Of a stretch of DNA of 64,000 nt, positions 10,026 through 18,508 are shown piece by piece. The stretch spans positions 62,001-126,000 of the forward strand of contig JAFGBF010000006.1 of NCBI GenBank assembly GCA_016933255.1. Reading direction: 5' to 3'. The notes beneath the pieces are model-generated. The model was given only the letters and a program-made list of their open reading frames with translations. It had not been told where the DNA came from and searched no databases. How positions within the stretch are numbered: the first letter of the stretch is position 1; every line of letters begins with the position of its first letter. The translations under genes and the position numbers were made by a program. The DNA is from Candidatus Krumholzibacteriota bacterium. Lineage in GTDB: Bacteria; Krumholzibacteriota; Krumholzibacteriia; Krumholzibacteriales; Krumholzibacteriaceae.

Positions 10026-10053
10026 TTGACAGGGTGGGAGATAATGGGATAAA
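10026..10053 (+). promoter_or_regulatory. Sigma70-type promoter of the mraZ operon
   Basis: A perfect -35 TTGACA lies at 10026-10031, followed after 16 bases by GATAAA at 10048-10053 as a -10 (four of six matches). The predicted transcript starts near 10060 and has a leader of about 90 bases before mraZ. The -10 is interleaved with the TGGGN boxes. Confidence 0.6.
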
Positions 10054-10069
10054 GTGGGTCGCAATGGTA
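10035..10069 (+). promoter_or_regulatory. Putative MraZ operator: four TGGGN-type boxes at 10-bp spacing
   Basis: TGGGA (10035), TGGGA (10045), TGGGT (10055) and TGGTA (10065) recur at exactly one helical turn. MraZ of E. coli is known to bind TGGGN direct repeats separated by five bases upstream of its own gene. The boxes flank and overlap the predicted -10, which fits autorepression by the mraZ product encoded 85 bases downstream. Confidence 0.72.
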
Positions 10070-10153
10070 ATTAAGGGTGTCAATATCTCCTGATTACAGT
10101 ATATACGGGGCCTCCCCGCAGGATTTGTCTTTAAACAGGGTCCGGGAACAGCG

Positions 10154-10588
10154 ATGCAGAATTTTTTGGGAGATTTCGATTGTACCGTTGATTCGAAGGG
10201 GAGGCTTATGGTCCCCGCAAGATTCAGGCGCCAGCTCCCTGAATCGGTCGAGGGTACATATGTTCTCAGTATGGGAAAAGACAGGTGCCTCAACCTCTAT
10301 CCTCTGGCCGAGTGGGACGAGGTTGTCGTGAAAAAACTTCACGAACTTCCTCCCGGTCCGGAGAAAAGGCAGTATATCCGCTTTTACAGCAGGAAATCAC
10401 GTACCGTGAATCTCGACAGATCGGGACGGATCGCAATTCCCGCGAATTTTCTCGAAGCGATCGGCAATCCCAGAAAAGTAGTCGTAGTCGGAGTCCTGAA
10501 TTACATGGAGATATGGGCCCCCGACGATCACATAAAGATGAGTAAAGAAGGGGACGAGACTTTCTTTGAAGGCGACTGGGAATACTAG
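10154..10588 (+). CDS. mraZ: Transcriptional regulator MraZ
   Basis: 144 residues with the duplicated AbrB/MazE-like half-domains of MraZ. The two signature loops are 'DSKGRLMVPARFR' (about residues 13-25) and 'DRSGRIAIPANFL' (about residues 87-99). MraZ forms a ring-shaped oligomer that binds DNA upstream of the dcw cluster and usually represses it. It is the first gene of the division/cell-wall operon here, and matching TGGGN boxes lie upstream. The ribosome-binding site is weak. A C-terminal acidic tail of about 15 residues follows the second domain. Confidence 0.95.
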   Translation: MQNFLGDFDCTVDSKGRLMVPARFRRQLPESVEGTYVLSMGKDRCLNLYPLAEWDEVVVKKLHELPPGPEKRQYIRFYSRKSRTVNLDRSGRIAIPANFLEAIGNPRKVVVVGVLNYMEIWAPDDHIKMSKEGDETFFEGDWEY

Positions 10589-10603
10589 GGTGGAGGATGA
10601 GCT

Positions 10604-10981
10604 ATGAGAGTAGACCGCACAGAGTATGAAGGTGTAGCGCTGCTGAGGCTGTCGGGAGAGGTGGGTTTCTGTGATGCCCCAAGACTGCTCGGTTTCATTG
10701 GGGACCCGGCGCGTTTATCCGGGGACGGCTGTATTATCGATTTTCAGGGTGTCGAACATGTGAATTTCCACGTCTTTGAGCTTCTTGAAGAGTGGTTTTC
10801 TGTTCATCCAGATCTTCTTGTCAGCGGATTAAACGATTATATCCTTGATATCTTTGCTTTTGTACGCAGGAAGGATGTCATCCCCGTTTTCTCCGATTGG
10901 AGAAAAGCATATCGTTTTTTTAAAGCCGAGAACAGAAAGCTTTCTGCTTCGAGTGCAAGAGGCCTGTTTGCAAGTTGCTGA
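10604..10981 (+). CDS. STAS-like domain protein inside the dcw cluster
   Basis: A 125-residue protein whose pattern 'VALLRLSGEVGFCDAPRLLGF...IIDFQGVEHVNFHVFELLEEW' matches the strand-helix order of STAS/anti-sigma-factor-antagonist domains. The position normally holding the phosphorylatable Ser/Thr (D.S...FIDSSG) reads 'HVNFHVFELL', so the regulatory serine is absent. It sits 15 bases after mraZ, with a GAGGATGAG ribosome site, and 18 bases before rsmH, so it is co-transcribed. This is not a usual dcw gene. A structural or signalling role in division is possible; family assignment is by pattern only. Confidence 0.6.
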   Translation: MRVDRTEYEGVALLRLSGEVGFCDAPRLLGFIGDPARLSGDGCIIDFQGVEHVNFHVFELLEEWFSVHPDLLVSGLNDYILDIFAFVRRKDVIPVFSDWRKAYRFFKAENRKLSASSARGLFASC

Positions 10982-10999
10982 AGTGGAGAAACTAGGGCA

Positions 11000-11908
11000 G
11001 TGCATCATATTCCTGTAATGTCCGGGCCTGTCATCCGATTTTTAATAACCGATCCGAAAGGTAGATACGTGGACTGTACTCTGGGACTGGGTGGACATTC
11101 GCTGACGATCATGGAAACTTCAGGGGATGAATTGCATCTGACAGGGATCGACAGAGACCAGGCAGCTCTGGCAGAAGCACGGAAGCGTCTTAAAAGATTC
11201 CGAAAGCGGATCACCTATATCCAGGGAAATTTCGTCGATATAGACAGCCACCTGAAGGATCTGAAATACACGGGATTCCTTCTTGATCTGGGTCTTTCTT
11301 CATTTCAGATATCAGACAGCAAAAGAGGGTTCAGTTATCTCGACGACGGTCCTCTTGATATGTGCATGGGAAGTAACGGGCATTCGGTGAGAAAGTTGAT
11401 CGCGGCAGGGACCGAGGGACAGATACGGCAGATACTGTGGGATTACGGCGAGGAAAAGAATGGCAGGGCAATAGCCAGAGAGATCGTAAAGACCAGGGAG
11501 GAAAAAGAGATCAGCCGTACTTCTCAACTTCGTTCGATCGTCGAGAGGGTCGTTCCCGGGCACAGGCTGATAAGTTCTCTTTCCAGGGTCTTTCAGGCTT
11601 TCAGGATATGGGCGAATGATGAGCTCGAAAATCTTGCCGGGTTTCTTCCCAAGGCTGTCGATATGCTTGAACCCGGAGGACGCATAGTTGTGATGAGTTA
11701 TCACTCGCTGGAAGACCGTATTGTAAAAGATTTTTTTAAACGCGAAGAAAAAGGGTGCATCTGTCCTTCAGATTTCCCGGTCTGTAACTGCGGAAAGAGC
11801 CCTTCTCTGAAGGTCCTTACCAGACGCCCTGTATGTCCGTCCCCAGAGGAAATCGTGGAAAATCCAAGAGCAAGGAGCGCAAAACTCCGGGCAGCAGAGA
11901 GGTTGTAA
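11000..11908 (+). CDS. rsmH: 16S rRNA (cytosine-1402-N4)-methyltransferase RsmH
   Basis: 302 residues, starting with GTG. Visible family motifs in order are 'DCTLGLGGHS' (SAM site), 'LLDLGLSSFQ', 'RGFSYLDDGPLDM', 'FQAFRIWANDELENL' and 'SYHSLEDRIVKDFF', with the final 'NPRARSAKLRAAERL'. RsmH methylates N4 of C1402 in the ribosomal P site. Its place after mraZ in dcw clusters is conserved. The next gene follows after a single base. Confidence 0.96.
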   Translation: MHHIPVMSGPVIRFLITDPKGRYVDCTLGLGGHSLTIMETSGDELHLTGIDRDQAALAEARKRLKRFRKRITYIQGNFVDIDSHLKDLKYTGFLLDLGLSSFQISDSKRGFSYLDDGPLDMCMGSNGHSVRKLIAAGTEGQIRQILWDYGEEKNGRAIAREIVKTREEKEISRTSQLRSIVERVVPGHRLISSLSRVFQAFRIWANDELENLAGFLPKAVDMLEPGGRIVVMSYHSLEDRIVKDFFKREEKGCICPSDFPVCNCGKSPSLKVLTRRPVCPSPEEIVENPRARSAKLRAAERL

Positions 11909-11909
11909 T

Positions 11910-12335
11910 ATGAAAAGTCACAGTCACTATCTCGATGTCGTCTCTATTGTGCTTAGAAAAACATTCGAGGGCAGATTGAGTCCGCTGAATTTTCTGCTGC
12001 TTCTCGGATTCTTCTCAAGCCTTGTAATGCTGTATATATCCCTGCACGTACATTTCCATTCCCTTTCCGAAAGGATAAGCGACGGGGAAAAAAGAAAGGA
12101 AATACTGCGCGAGGAAAAAATATACCTGATAGCCGAGCAGGACAGGCTTACTTCACATGACAGGATAATCCCTATAGTACAGGATCTCGGTTTTAGAGCA
12201 GGATACTCGAGCGAGATAAGCAGAGTAGCTCTTTATTATGACCGAAAACAGTTCAGGAGAGAAGCCCCGTTCTGGGCTCAGGCACAGGCGGCAGGGATAG
12301 ATGTCTCCATGCCGCCGGGTAATACGGAGCGTTAA
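11910..12335 (+). CDS. ftsL: FtsL-like cell-division protein
   Basis: 141 residues: a short cytoplasmic N-terminus, one membrane helix (about residues 23-45, rich in L/F), then a charged coiled-coil-like stretch ending near residue 85. This is the layout of FtsL/DivIC bitopic proteins that bind FtsQ and FtsB/DivIC in the divisome. Sequence identity in this family is always low, so the call rests on topology and on its position between rsmH and the PBP gene. The C-terminal ~40 residues extend beyond the usual length. The stop overlaps the next start by one base. Confidence 0.82.
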   Translation: MKSHSHYLDVVSIVLRKTFEGRLSPLNFLLLLGFFSSLVMLYISLHVHFHSLSERISDGEKRKEILREEKIYLIAEQDRLTSHDRIIPIVQDLGFRAGYSSEISRVALYYDRKQFRREAPFWAQAQAAGIDVSMPPGNTER

Positions 12336-14464
12336 TGGCAAGAAATTTTCCAGAATGGCGCTTGCGCCTTTTAATGGTCTTTGCGGCCGTAATCGTCTGT
12401 GTCCTCTTCTGCCGCATAATTCAGATCCAGATTATCCGTCACAAATCATACAAAGAGATCGCTCTCAACCAGTGGATGGTGGAAGTAAAGTGGTCTGCCA
12501 GAAGAGGAAATATCTTCGACAGAAACGGTTATCCTCTGGCTGTATCGTACAGGTCCTATGATATCGGGATAACCCCCGGCAGTTTCCCGGATACGGACGA
12601 AGCGGTCAAATACCTTTCTGATATCCTCGGCAGGGAGAAGGGATCTATCAGACGCGCCCTGAAAAGAAAGGAAAAATATGTCCTTCAGGCGAAGAACGTA
12701 AATCTGACCGCAGAGGAAGTGACGAAGCTTTCCTCGTTATCAGGGGTACGGCTTGATTCATATCCGGAGAGGCTTAATCCTCTGAGCTCGATCTCACCCG
12801 GGCTGATAGGGACTATCGACAGGGATGGCAAGGGAATGGGGGGGATCGAGAGCGCCTTTCAGGAGGATCTTCACGGGATCGACGGATGGATACTGAAAAA
12901 CAAGGATGCGATGGATAATACCTTCAAATTCGTCAATGCTCCTGCGATGCCGCCGGTAGACGGAAACGATATCTATCTCGCAATCGATTCAAGGATCCAG
13001 TCGATAGTCGATTTTGAACTTGAGCAGGGCGTCATCAGGTACGGTGCTGCCGGAGGGATAGCCCTTATCGTCGATCCCTGCAACGGGGACGTCATTGCAC
13101 TATCGGAAAAAAAGGGGAAAAAAGGGAAAACGGGGTCGGATGAATACAACAGCGGAAAACTCTTCTCGACAAGCTGCATATATGAGCCAGGCTCGACCTT
13201 CAAGCTTATTACAGGAGCTTTTCTCCTCGAATCGAAGATGGTCGAACCATACAATGTCTTCTACGGCGAGAAGGGGACTGCTGATTTTGATTTTGGAAGA
13301 TTCAAGGATGACCATCCTGCAGAGTGGATGACGTACAAGGAATCATTCGTCCATTCAAGCAATATCTGCACGATCAAGGCGGTCAAGGACGCGGAAAAGC
13401 GCAATTTTTACAGTTTTCTCCTGAGAGCGGGTTTCGGCAGCAGGACAAGTATCGATCTTCCCGCGGAATCAAAAGGAAAATTGAGAGAACCATCCCTGTG
13501 GTCCGGACGTTCTCTGGCCAGTATTGCTATCGGACAGGAAATAGGCGTCACCCCTATTCAGATGGTGATGGCGTACAGCGCTCTTGCCAATGGAGGGATG
13601 CTCCTTGTTCCCAGGATAGCTCTCCAGATGAAAGATTCCCATAACAAGGAGATCAAGAGATTCCCCGTGATAGAAGTCCGCAGGGTCTTTTCCCCCGGCA
13701 CTGTCGAGACACTGACAGATTTTTGTACGGACGTGATAAAAGAGGGGACGGGGGTCAACGCGGCGGTGGATGGCATCGAAGTCGCTGGAAAGACCGGCAC
13801 CGCGCAGAAATCGGATGGCTACAGATACAGTGAAGATAAATATGTCGCAAGCTTCATAGGATTCGCGCCAGCCGGTGATCCGCGCCTTGTATGCCTGGTA
13901 CTGCTCGATGAACCTGAGCGCAGCTATCATTATGGAGGGACATCTTCCGCGATCATATTCAGAAAGATAATCGAAGGTATAAACCTTTCCACGGATATTT
14001 TTGTGGATGGAAAATACAGCGATTTTGCCATCGGATATAAAAAGGGAAAGAAGACCAAAGCTCCCAGTTTTCTGAGGTTGACATCTGCCGAAGCTGAGCA
14101 GCTGGCCCGGGATAACGATGTAAGGATCTCCTATTCGAATGGTCAGGGAGAAGTCTTTTCTCAGGTTCCGGGACCCGGGACTCTTATAGTGGATGACGAA
14201 GAGATCATTCTCTCGTTCTGCTCAGGAATCAGTGATGGATCTTCTACCGTGACAGTCCCCGACCTCAGGGGCCTTTCTATCAGAAAAGCCAGAAGGATGC
14301 TTCTTGAGCGGGGCCTGAAGAGCCGTATCGAAGGTTCCGGGACGATCAGGTCCCAGAATCCGGGCGCGGGGCGTTCGTTAAAAGCAGGAAGCGTAGTAAA
14401 ACTCAATTGCGGTCCCTTTAATAATTATCAGGATGGGCTGGCGATGGACAGACGGGTCAAATAG
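12335..14464 (+). CDS. ftsI: Division transpeptidase (class B PBP, FtsI/SpoVD-like) with two PASTA domains
   Basis: 709 residues: membrane anchor about 11-33, PBP dimerisation domain about 50-210, transpeptidase domain about 215-550, then two PASTA repeats (about 570-630 and 640-700). Catalytic motifs are present: S287TFK290, S341SN343 and K486TG488. Class B PBPs crosslink septal peptidoglycan in the periplasm together with FtsW. C-terminal PASTA repeats are typical of Gram-positive SpoVD/PBP2x rather than proteobacterial FtsI, which makes this version notable. It overlaps ftsL by one base and precedes murE, the standard order. Confidence 0.93.
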   Translation: MARNFPEWRLRLLMVFAAVIVCVLFCRIIQIQIIRHKSYKEIALNQWMVEVKWSARRGNIFDRNGYPLAVSYRSYDIGITPGSFPDTDEAVKYLSDILGREKGSIRRALKRKEKYVLQAKNVNLTAEEVTKLSSLSGVRLDSYPERLNPLSSISPGLIGTIDRDGKGMGGIESAFQEDLHGIDGWILKNKDAMDNTFKFVNAPAMPPVDGNDIYLAIDSRIQSIVDFELEQGVIRYGAAGGIALIVDPCNGDVIALSEKKGKKGKTGSDEYNSGKLFSTSCIYEPGSTFKLITGAFLLESKMVEPYNVFYGEKGTADFDFGRFKDDHPAEWMTYKESFVHSSNICTIKAVKDAEKRNFYSFLLRAGFGSRTSIDLPAESKGKLREPSLWSGRSLASIAIGQEIGVTPIQMVMAYSALANGGMLLVPRIALQMKDSHNKEIKRFPVIEVRRVFSPGTVETLTDFCTDVIKEGTGVNAAVDGIEVAGKTGTAQKSDGYRYSEDKYVASFIGFAPAGDPRLVCLVLLDEPERSYHYGGTSSAIIFRKIIEGINLSTDIFVDGKYSDFAIGYKKGKKTKAPSFLRLTSAEAEQLARDNDVRISYSNGQGEVFSQVPGPGTLIVDDEEIILSFCSGISDGSSTVTVPDLRGLSIRKARRMLLERGLKSRIEGSGTIRSQNPGAGRSLKAGSVVKLNCGPFNNYQDGLAMDRRVK

Positions 14465-14483
14465 AGAAAACGGGAGATTTCGG

Positions 14484-15962
14484 TTGAATTTGTCTGAACT
14501 TATAGAAGGAATCGGGATCAGAGAAAGACACGGTTTTCGAGAGGTTGGAATATCTTCTCTTTCGACAGATTCCAGGAGCGTCGACAAGGGGACCCTTTTT
14601 ATTGCCGTCAAAGGATATACGGTGAATGGTCATGATTTTATAGCAAAGGCGGTAGAAGCAGGTGCATCTGCTGTCGTAGCCGAATGTTCTGTCGACCTTC
14701 CTGTCCCGGTGATCGTGGTGGATGACGCTTCATCTTCAGTATCGCTGCTTGCGAAGAGGTTTTACGGAGATCCGGCGTCGAAGATGTTCGTTGCGGGGAT
14801 AACAGGCACAAACGGAAAGACCTCTACTTCATTTCTCCTGAGGTCGATCCTCGAAGCAGAGAAGGGACGTTCAGGGATCATAGGGACGCTCGGTTTCGGA
14901 TCTTCTGAAAAAACAGTCTCGACAGGCCATACTACCCCTGATTCGAATATGCTCTTCAGGATACTTGATGATTTTGTCAAGGAAGGATGCAGTTCAGCTG
15001 TTATGGAGGTCAGCTCGCATTCGGTAGTACAGGGAAGAATTGAGGGGATCGAATTCGATACGGGGATCTTTACGAATATTACCCGTGACCATCTTGATTA
15101 TCATGAAACGCTGGAGAAATATGTCGCAGCCAAGGAGGCTTTCGCAAGGACACTGGTCTCTTCTGGAAGAACAAAACCGGCGGGTGCGCTTGTATATAAC
15201 TCGGATGACAGATATGTCAATGAGATAGGAGAACGGTTTTCAGGGAGAAAGATCTCATTCGGATTCTCCTCCGATGCCATGGTCAGAGCTGAATCACTGC
15301 AGGCTGATCTTGATGGAACCAGGTTCTCTCTTGTCACCGAAAATGGAAGCATCGGTATAGGACTCAGGCTTCACGGAAGATTTTCCGCCTACAACGCTCT
15401 CGGCGCTGCCGGGGCGGCCCTGACCGCCGGAGTCTCGCTCAAAGGGATAAAAGAGGGGCTTGAAAAGGTATCCAGCGTGCCTGGACGCTTTCAGGTCTTA
15501 AGAACGATCGGGGGGCCGATGGTCGTCATTGATTATGCCCATACTCCAGATGCGTTGAAGAACCTGCTTGGATTCTGCAGGGAGCTTGGTGCTCAAAGGG
15601 TCGTCACCATATTCGGATGCGGCGGTGACCGGGACAGAGGCAAACGGCCTATGATGGGCAGCATAGCTGCTGAATTAAGCGATAAGATATGTATTACCAG
15701 CGATAATCCAAGGTCTGAGGACCCTGGCAGGATCATTGAGGATATTCTTGAGGGCACGAGGGATTCGAAGACAGAGACTGACGTCGTCGTCGATCGGGCG
15801 GACGCGATCCGCAAGACCATTTCGGGCTCATCCAAAGGTGATCTGATTGTGATCGCTGGAAAAGGTCATGAGGACTATCAGATCCTGAGCACGGGAAAAA
15901 TAGATTTCAGTGATTTTGAGGAAGCTGAAAAGAACCTTATGGCGATGGAGGAAAAAGATTAA
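14484..15962 (+). CDS. murE: UDP-MurNAc-tripeptide synthetase MurE (meso-DAP type)
   Basis: Mur-ligase with ATP loop 'GITGTNGKTSTSF' and the substrate motif 'SDNPRSEDP'. DNPR is the signature of enzymes that add meso-diaminopimelate; lysine-adding enzymes carry a different motif. The TTG at 14484 is chosen because GGGAG (14472-14476) is seven bases upstream and the protein then begins 'LNLSELIEGI', as the family does. An upstream ATG at 14433 would overlap the PBP gene without a ribosome site. From this start it has 492 residues, a normal length. It acts in the cytoplasm on UDP-MurNAc-L-Ala-D-Glu. Confidence 0.94.
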   Translation: MNLSELIEGIGIRERHGFREVGISSLSTDSRSVDKGTLFIAVKGYTVNGHDFIAKAVEAGASAVVAECSVDLPVPVIVVDDASSSVSLLAKRFYGDPASKMFVAGITGTNGKTSTSFLLRSILEAEKGRSGIIGTLGFGSSEKTVSTGHTTPDSNMLFRILDDFVKEGCSSAVMEVSSHSVVQGRIEGIEFDTGIFTNITRDHLDYHETLEKYVAAKEAFARTLVSSGRTKPAGALVYNSDDRYVNEIGERFSGRKISFGFSSDAMVRAESLQADLDGTRFSLVTENGSIGIGLRLHGRFSAYNALGAAGAALTAGVSLKGIKEGLEKVSSVPGRFQVLRTIGGPMVVIDYAHTPDALKNLLGFCRELGAQRVVTIFGCGGDRDRGKRPMMGSIAAELSDKICITSDNPRSEDPGRIIEDILEGTRDSKTETDVVVDRADAIRKTISGSSKGDLIVIAGKGHEDYQILSTGKIDFSDFEEAEKNLMAMEEKD

Positions 15963-17367
15963 GACTGATCTCGAATGGGTGGGCGGATCGTTGAGGAAGG
16001 CAGGCTTCCGGGGTGAAGTCCCTTCAGGTGTCGGTATTGATGGGGTTTCTATCGATTCGAGGAAGGAGTGCGCCGGAAAGCTGTTTGCGGCGATAATCGG
16101 AGATAATACAGATGGACATCTCTATATACGCGAGGCTGTGTCAAAGGGAGCAGCCGCTCTCCTGGTCGAGATAAGCAGGGAAAAAGGGATCAAAGGCAGC
16201 AACCCGGGGATACCGGTCCTCGGAGTTCCGGATACTTTGACCGCTCTTGAGAAGATCGCCAGTTCGTGGTGTAAAAAAACGGAGCCGAGAGTGCTTGCGA
16301 TAACCGGCAGTACGGGAAAGACCGGGACAAAAGAGCTTGCTGCTTCAGTGCTTTCAGAGAAGTATATTGTCCATTCGACTGAAGGAAATCTCAATAATCA
16401 TATCGGGGTCCCTCTAACGCTTCTCGCTATGCCCGAAGATACGGAACTTCTCGTCGTCGAGATGGGAGCGAGCCGCAAAAAAGATATCAGTCACCTGACT
16501 ACTATCGTCCGTCCGGATGTCGGGATAATAACAAATATCGGATACGGCCACCTCGAACATTTCGGTTCACTCAAAGGAGTAGCTTCTGCCAAGGCCGAAC
16601 TTGTCGAATCTCTCGACAGCGGCCGTACGGCGGTCCTGCCTGCCGATGATGAGTTCCTGCAGTATCTTCAGAAAAAAACAAGAGCAAGGATCATCACATT
16701 CGGATTCAGCGAATCTGCCGATTTCCGGATCGAGAACGCCGAGAAAAAGGAAGAGGCCGGATATCGATTCAGTATCGCCGGGACAGAGATGGAGACATGC
16801 AGGTATGGAAAACATCATCTGGTCAACGCGGCAGCCGTTGTGGCGGCTGCTTCTGTCTTTGACGTGCTTCCTTCCAGAACGGCATCTGTCATTTCGCGCA
16901 GGTCCACCGTAGAGGGCCGCGGATCGGTTTTTGATATAGGCGGTATTATCTTTGTGGATGATTCTTATAACTCAAACCCGTCGTCACTCAGAACCGCTGT
17001 CGAGGCGTTCATGGAGATGCCCGTCCCGGGGAAACGCTGGCTGATAATCGGGGATATGCTGGAACTTGGGAGTATGAGCGCCGATCTTCACAGGGAAATG
17101 GGAGAATTGTGCGGCAAGGCCGGTGTAGACGGATTGCTGACTCTCGGCGACTTTACCGTTGAACTCAACAGGACGGCTGCCACGCAGAGAAAAGCACCCG
17201 AGAATATAAGCCATTTTCTTGATGTGGAGAAGCTGTCGATTTATCTCGATTCATTTCTGAATGAAGGTGATGGCGTTTTGGTCAAAGGATCCAGAGGTAT
17301 GCATATGGAGAGGGTCATCGAAGAAGTCGAAAAAATAAAAGGAACGGAAAAAAGGAGAGTGGACTGA
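15958..17367 (+). CDS. murF: UDP-MurNAc-tripeptide:D-Ala-D-Ala ligase MurF
   Basis: Mur-ligase with ATP loop 'ITGSTGKTGTKEL' and 'VDDSYNSNPSS' near the C-terminal domain. It adds D-Ala-D-Ala to the tripeptide precursor. The best start is an ATT at 15958-15960 that overlaps the murE stop and has GGAGG (15947-15951) six bases upstream; this places the 'SIDSR' motif near residue 32, as in E. coli MurF (about 28). The alternative GTG at 15910 has no ribosome site and adds a 16-residue basic extension lying wholly inside murE. ATT initiation is rare but known (infC, pcnB). The stop overlaps mraY. Confidence 0.92.
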   Translation: MKTDLEWVGGSLRKAGFRGEVPSGVGIDGVSIDSRKECAGKLFAAIIGDNTDGHLYIREAVSKGAAALLVEISREKGIKGSNPGIPVLGVPDTLTALEKIASSWCKKTEPRVLAITGSTGKTGTKELAASVLSEKYIVHSTEGNLNNHIGVPLTLLAMPEDTELLVVEMGASRKKDISHLTTIVRPDVGIITNIGYGHLEHFGSLKGVASAKAELVESLDSGRTAVLPADDEFLQYLQKKTRARIITFGFSESADFRIENAEKKEEAGYRFSIAGTEMETCRYGKHHLVNAAAVVAAASVFDVLPSRTASVISRRSTVEGRGSVFDIGGIIFVDDSYNSNPSSLRTAVEAFMEMPVPGKRWLIIGDMLELGSMSADLHREMGELCGKAGVDGLLTLGDFTVELNRTAATQRKAPENISHFLDVEKLSIYLDSFLNEGDGVLVKGSRGMHMERVIEEVEKIKGTEKRRVD

Positions 17368-18452
17368 TGCTTTACCATCTTCTTTATCCTTTAAAAGAGT
17401 ATTTTTTCGCATTCAATGTTTTCCGTTATATTACTTTCAGAGCCGCTTACGCTACTGTTACCGCTTTATTGATATGCTTTATTATCGGGCCCAAAATGAT
17501 CCGCTGGCTGGAAAGATTCCAGATCGGACAGCGGATAAGGGAGGAAGTTCCGGAAAGGCATAGCGCAAAAGAAGGTACTCCTACGATGGGCGGAGTACTT
17601 ATGATAGCAGCTATCGTAGTCCCGACCCTTCTATGGGCAAACCTGGCAAACCCCTATATACAGCTGGTTGTCGTAGTGACGATATGGACAGGCCTTATCG
17701 GATTTGTCGATGATTATCTCGGAGTCGTCAAAAAAAGGGATAAGGGGCTTGTAGGAAGATACAAACTTCTCGGTCAGCTTCTGTTCGGGGCTGCGCTCGG
17801 GGTCTATCTCTACTTGAATCCTCTTGTCAGTGAAGGGATCACCAGCACTGCCGTACCGTTTTTCAAGGACCTGTATATAGACTGGGGTTTCTTTTATATC
17901 CCTCTGGTGATGCTTGTGATAACAGGGACTTCTAATGCGGTGAATCTTACCGACGGGCTTGATGGGCTGGCAACGGGAGTCGCTGCGTTCTGTTTTCTCG
18001 CTTTTGCCCTTCTAGCCTATCTGAGCGGCAATATGGTCTTTTCAGAATATCTTAATATTACCTACCAGGAGGGAGCTGGAGAACTGACAGTCTACTGCAT
18101 GTCGGTAGTAGGATCTGCCCTCGGGTTCCTGTGGTTCAATACGCATCCCGCGCAGATCTTTATGGGAGATACGGGATCGCTTGCTTTGGGCGGAGCTCTC
18201 GGTACAGTCGCCGTCCTTCTTAAAAGCGAACTTCTTTTGATCATTATCGGCGGAGTTTTTGTCGCCGAAGCGCTGTCGGTGATCTTCCAGGTAGCGTCGT
18301 TCAAGATCACCGGAAAGAGGATCTTCAAAATGGCCCCGATCCATCACCATTTCGAACTTAAAGGGTGGACCGAGGGACAGGTGGTGGTCCGGTTCTGGAT
18401 AGTCTCGGCGCTGCTGCTTCTTCTCGGAATGAGCACGCTGAAACTGCGTTAA
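17367..18452 (+). CDS. mraY: Phospho-MurNAc-pentapeptide transferase MraY
   Basis: 361 residues with about ten membrane helices. Diagnostic segments are 'RHSAKEGTPTMGG', 'FVDDYLGVVKKRDKGL' (the Asp-Asp pair), 'NAVNLTDGLDGLATG', 'FNTHPAQIFMGDTGS' and 'APIHHHFELKGW'. MraY moves phospho-MurNAc-pentapeptide from UMP onto undecaprenyl phosphate in the inner membrane, forming lipid I. The ATG overlaps the murF stop by one base. Confidence 0.97.
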   Translation: MLYHLLYPLKEYFFAFNVFRYITFRAAYATVTALLICFIIGPKMIRWLERFQIGQRIREEVPERHSAKEGTPTMGGVLMIAAIVVPTLLWANLANPYIQLVVVVTIWTGLIGFVDDYLGVVKKRDKGLVGRYKLLGQLLFGAALGVYLYLNPLVSEGITSTAVPFFKDLYIDWGFFYIPLVMLVITGTSNAVNLTDGLDGLATGVAAFCFLAFALLAYLSGNMVFSEYLNITYQEGAGELTVYCMSVVGSALGFLWFNTHPAQIFMGDTGSLALGGALGTVAVLLKSELLLIIIGGVFVAEALSVIFQVASFKITGKRIFKMAPIHHHFELKGWTEGQVVVRFWIVSALLLLLGMSTLKLR

Positions 18453-18508
18453 TAATAAGGGGCCGAGAAAATGGATCGTATTGCAGACAGAAAGGAATCA
18501 GAGGCGGG

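Larger units (their letters stand above)
9823..10153. other. Intergenic control region before the dcw cluster
   Basis: No gene is visible in this 331-base gap. It is AT-rich and holds several inverted repeats: GGGGAAT/ATTCCCC at 9911-9917 and 9926-9932, and a 9-bp AT-rich hairpin at 9998-10022. These are followed by a promoter, the MraZ-type boxes and a ~90-base leader. No convincing terminator with a long T-run is seen for the methyltransferase gene. Confidence 0.7.
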
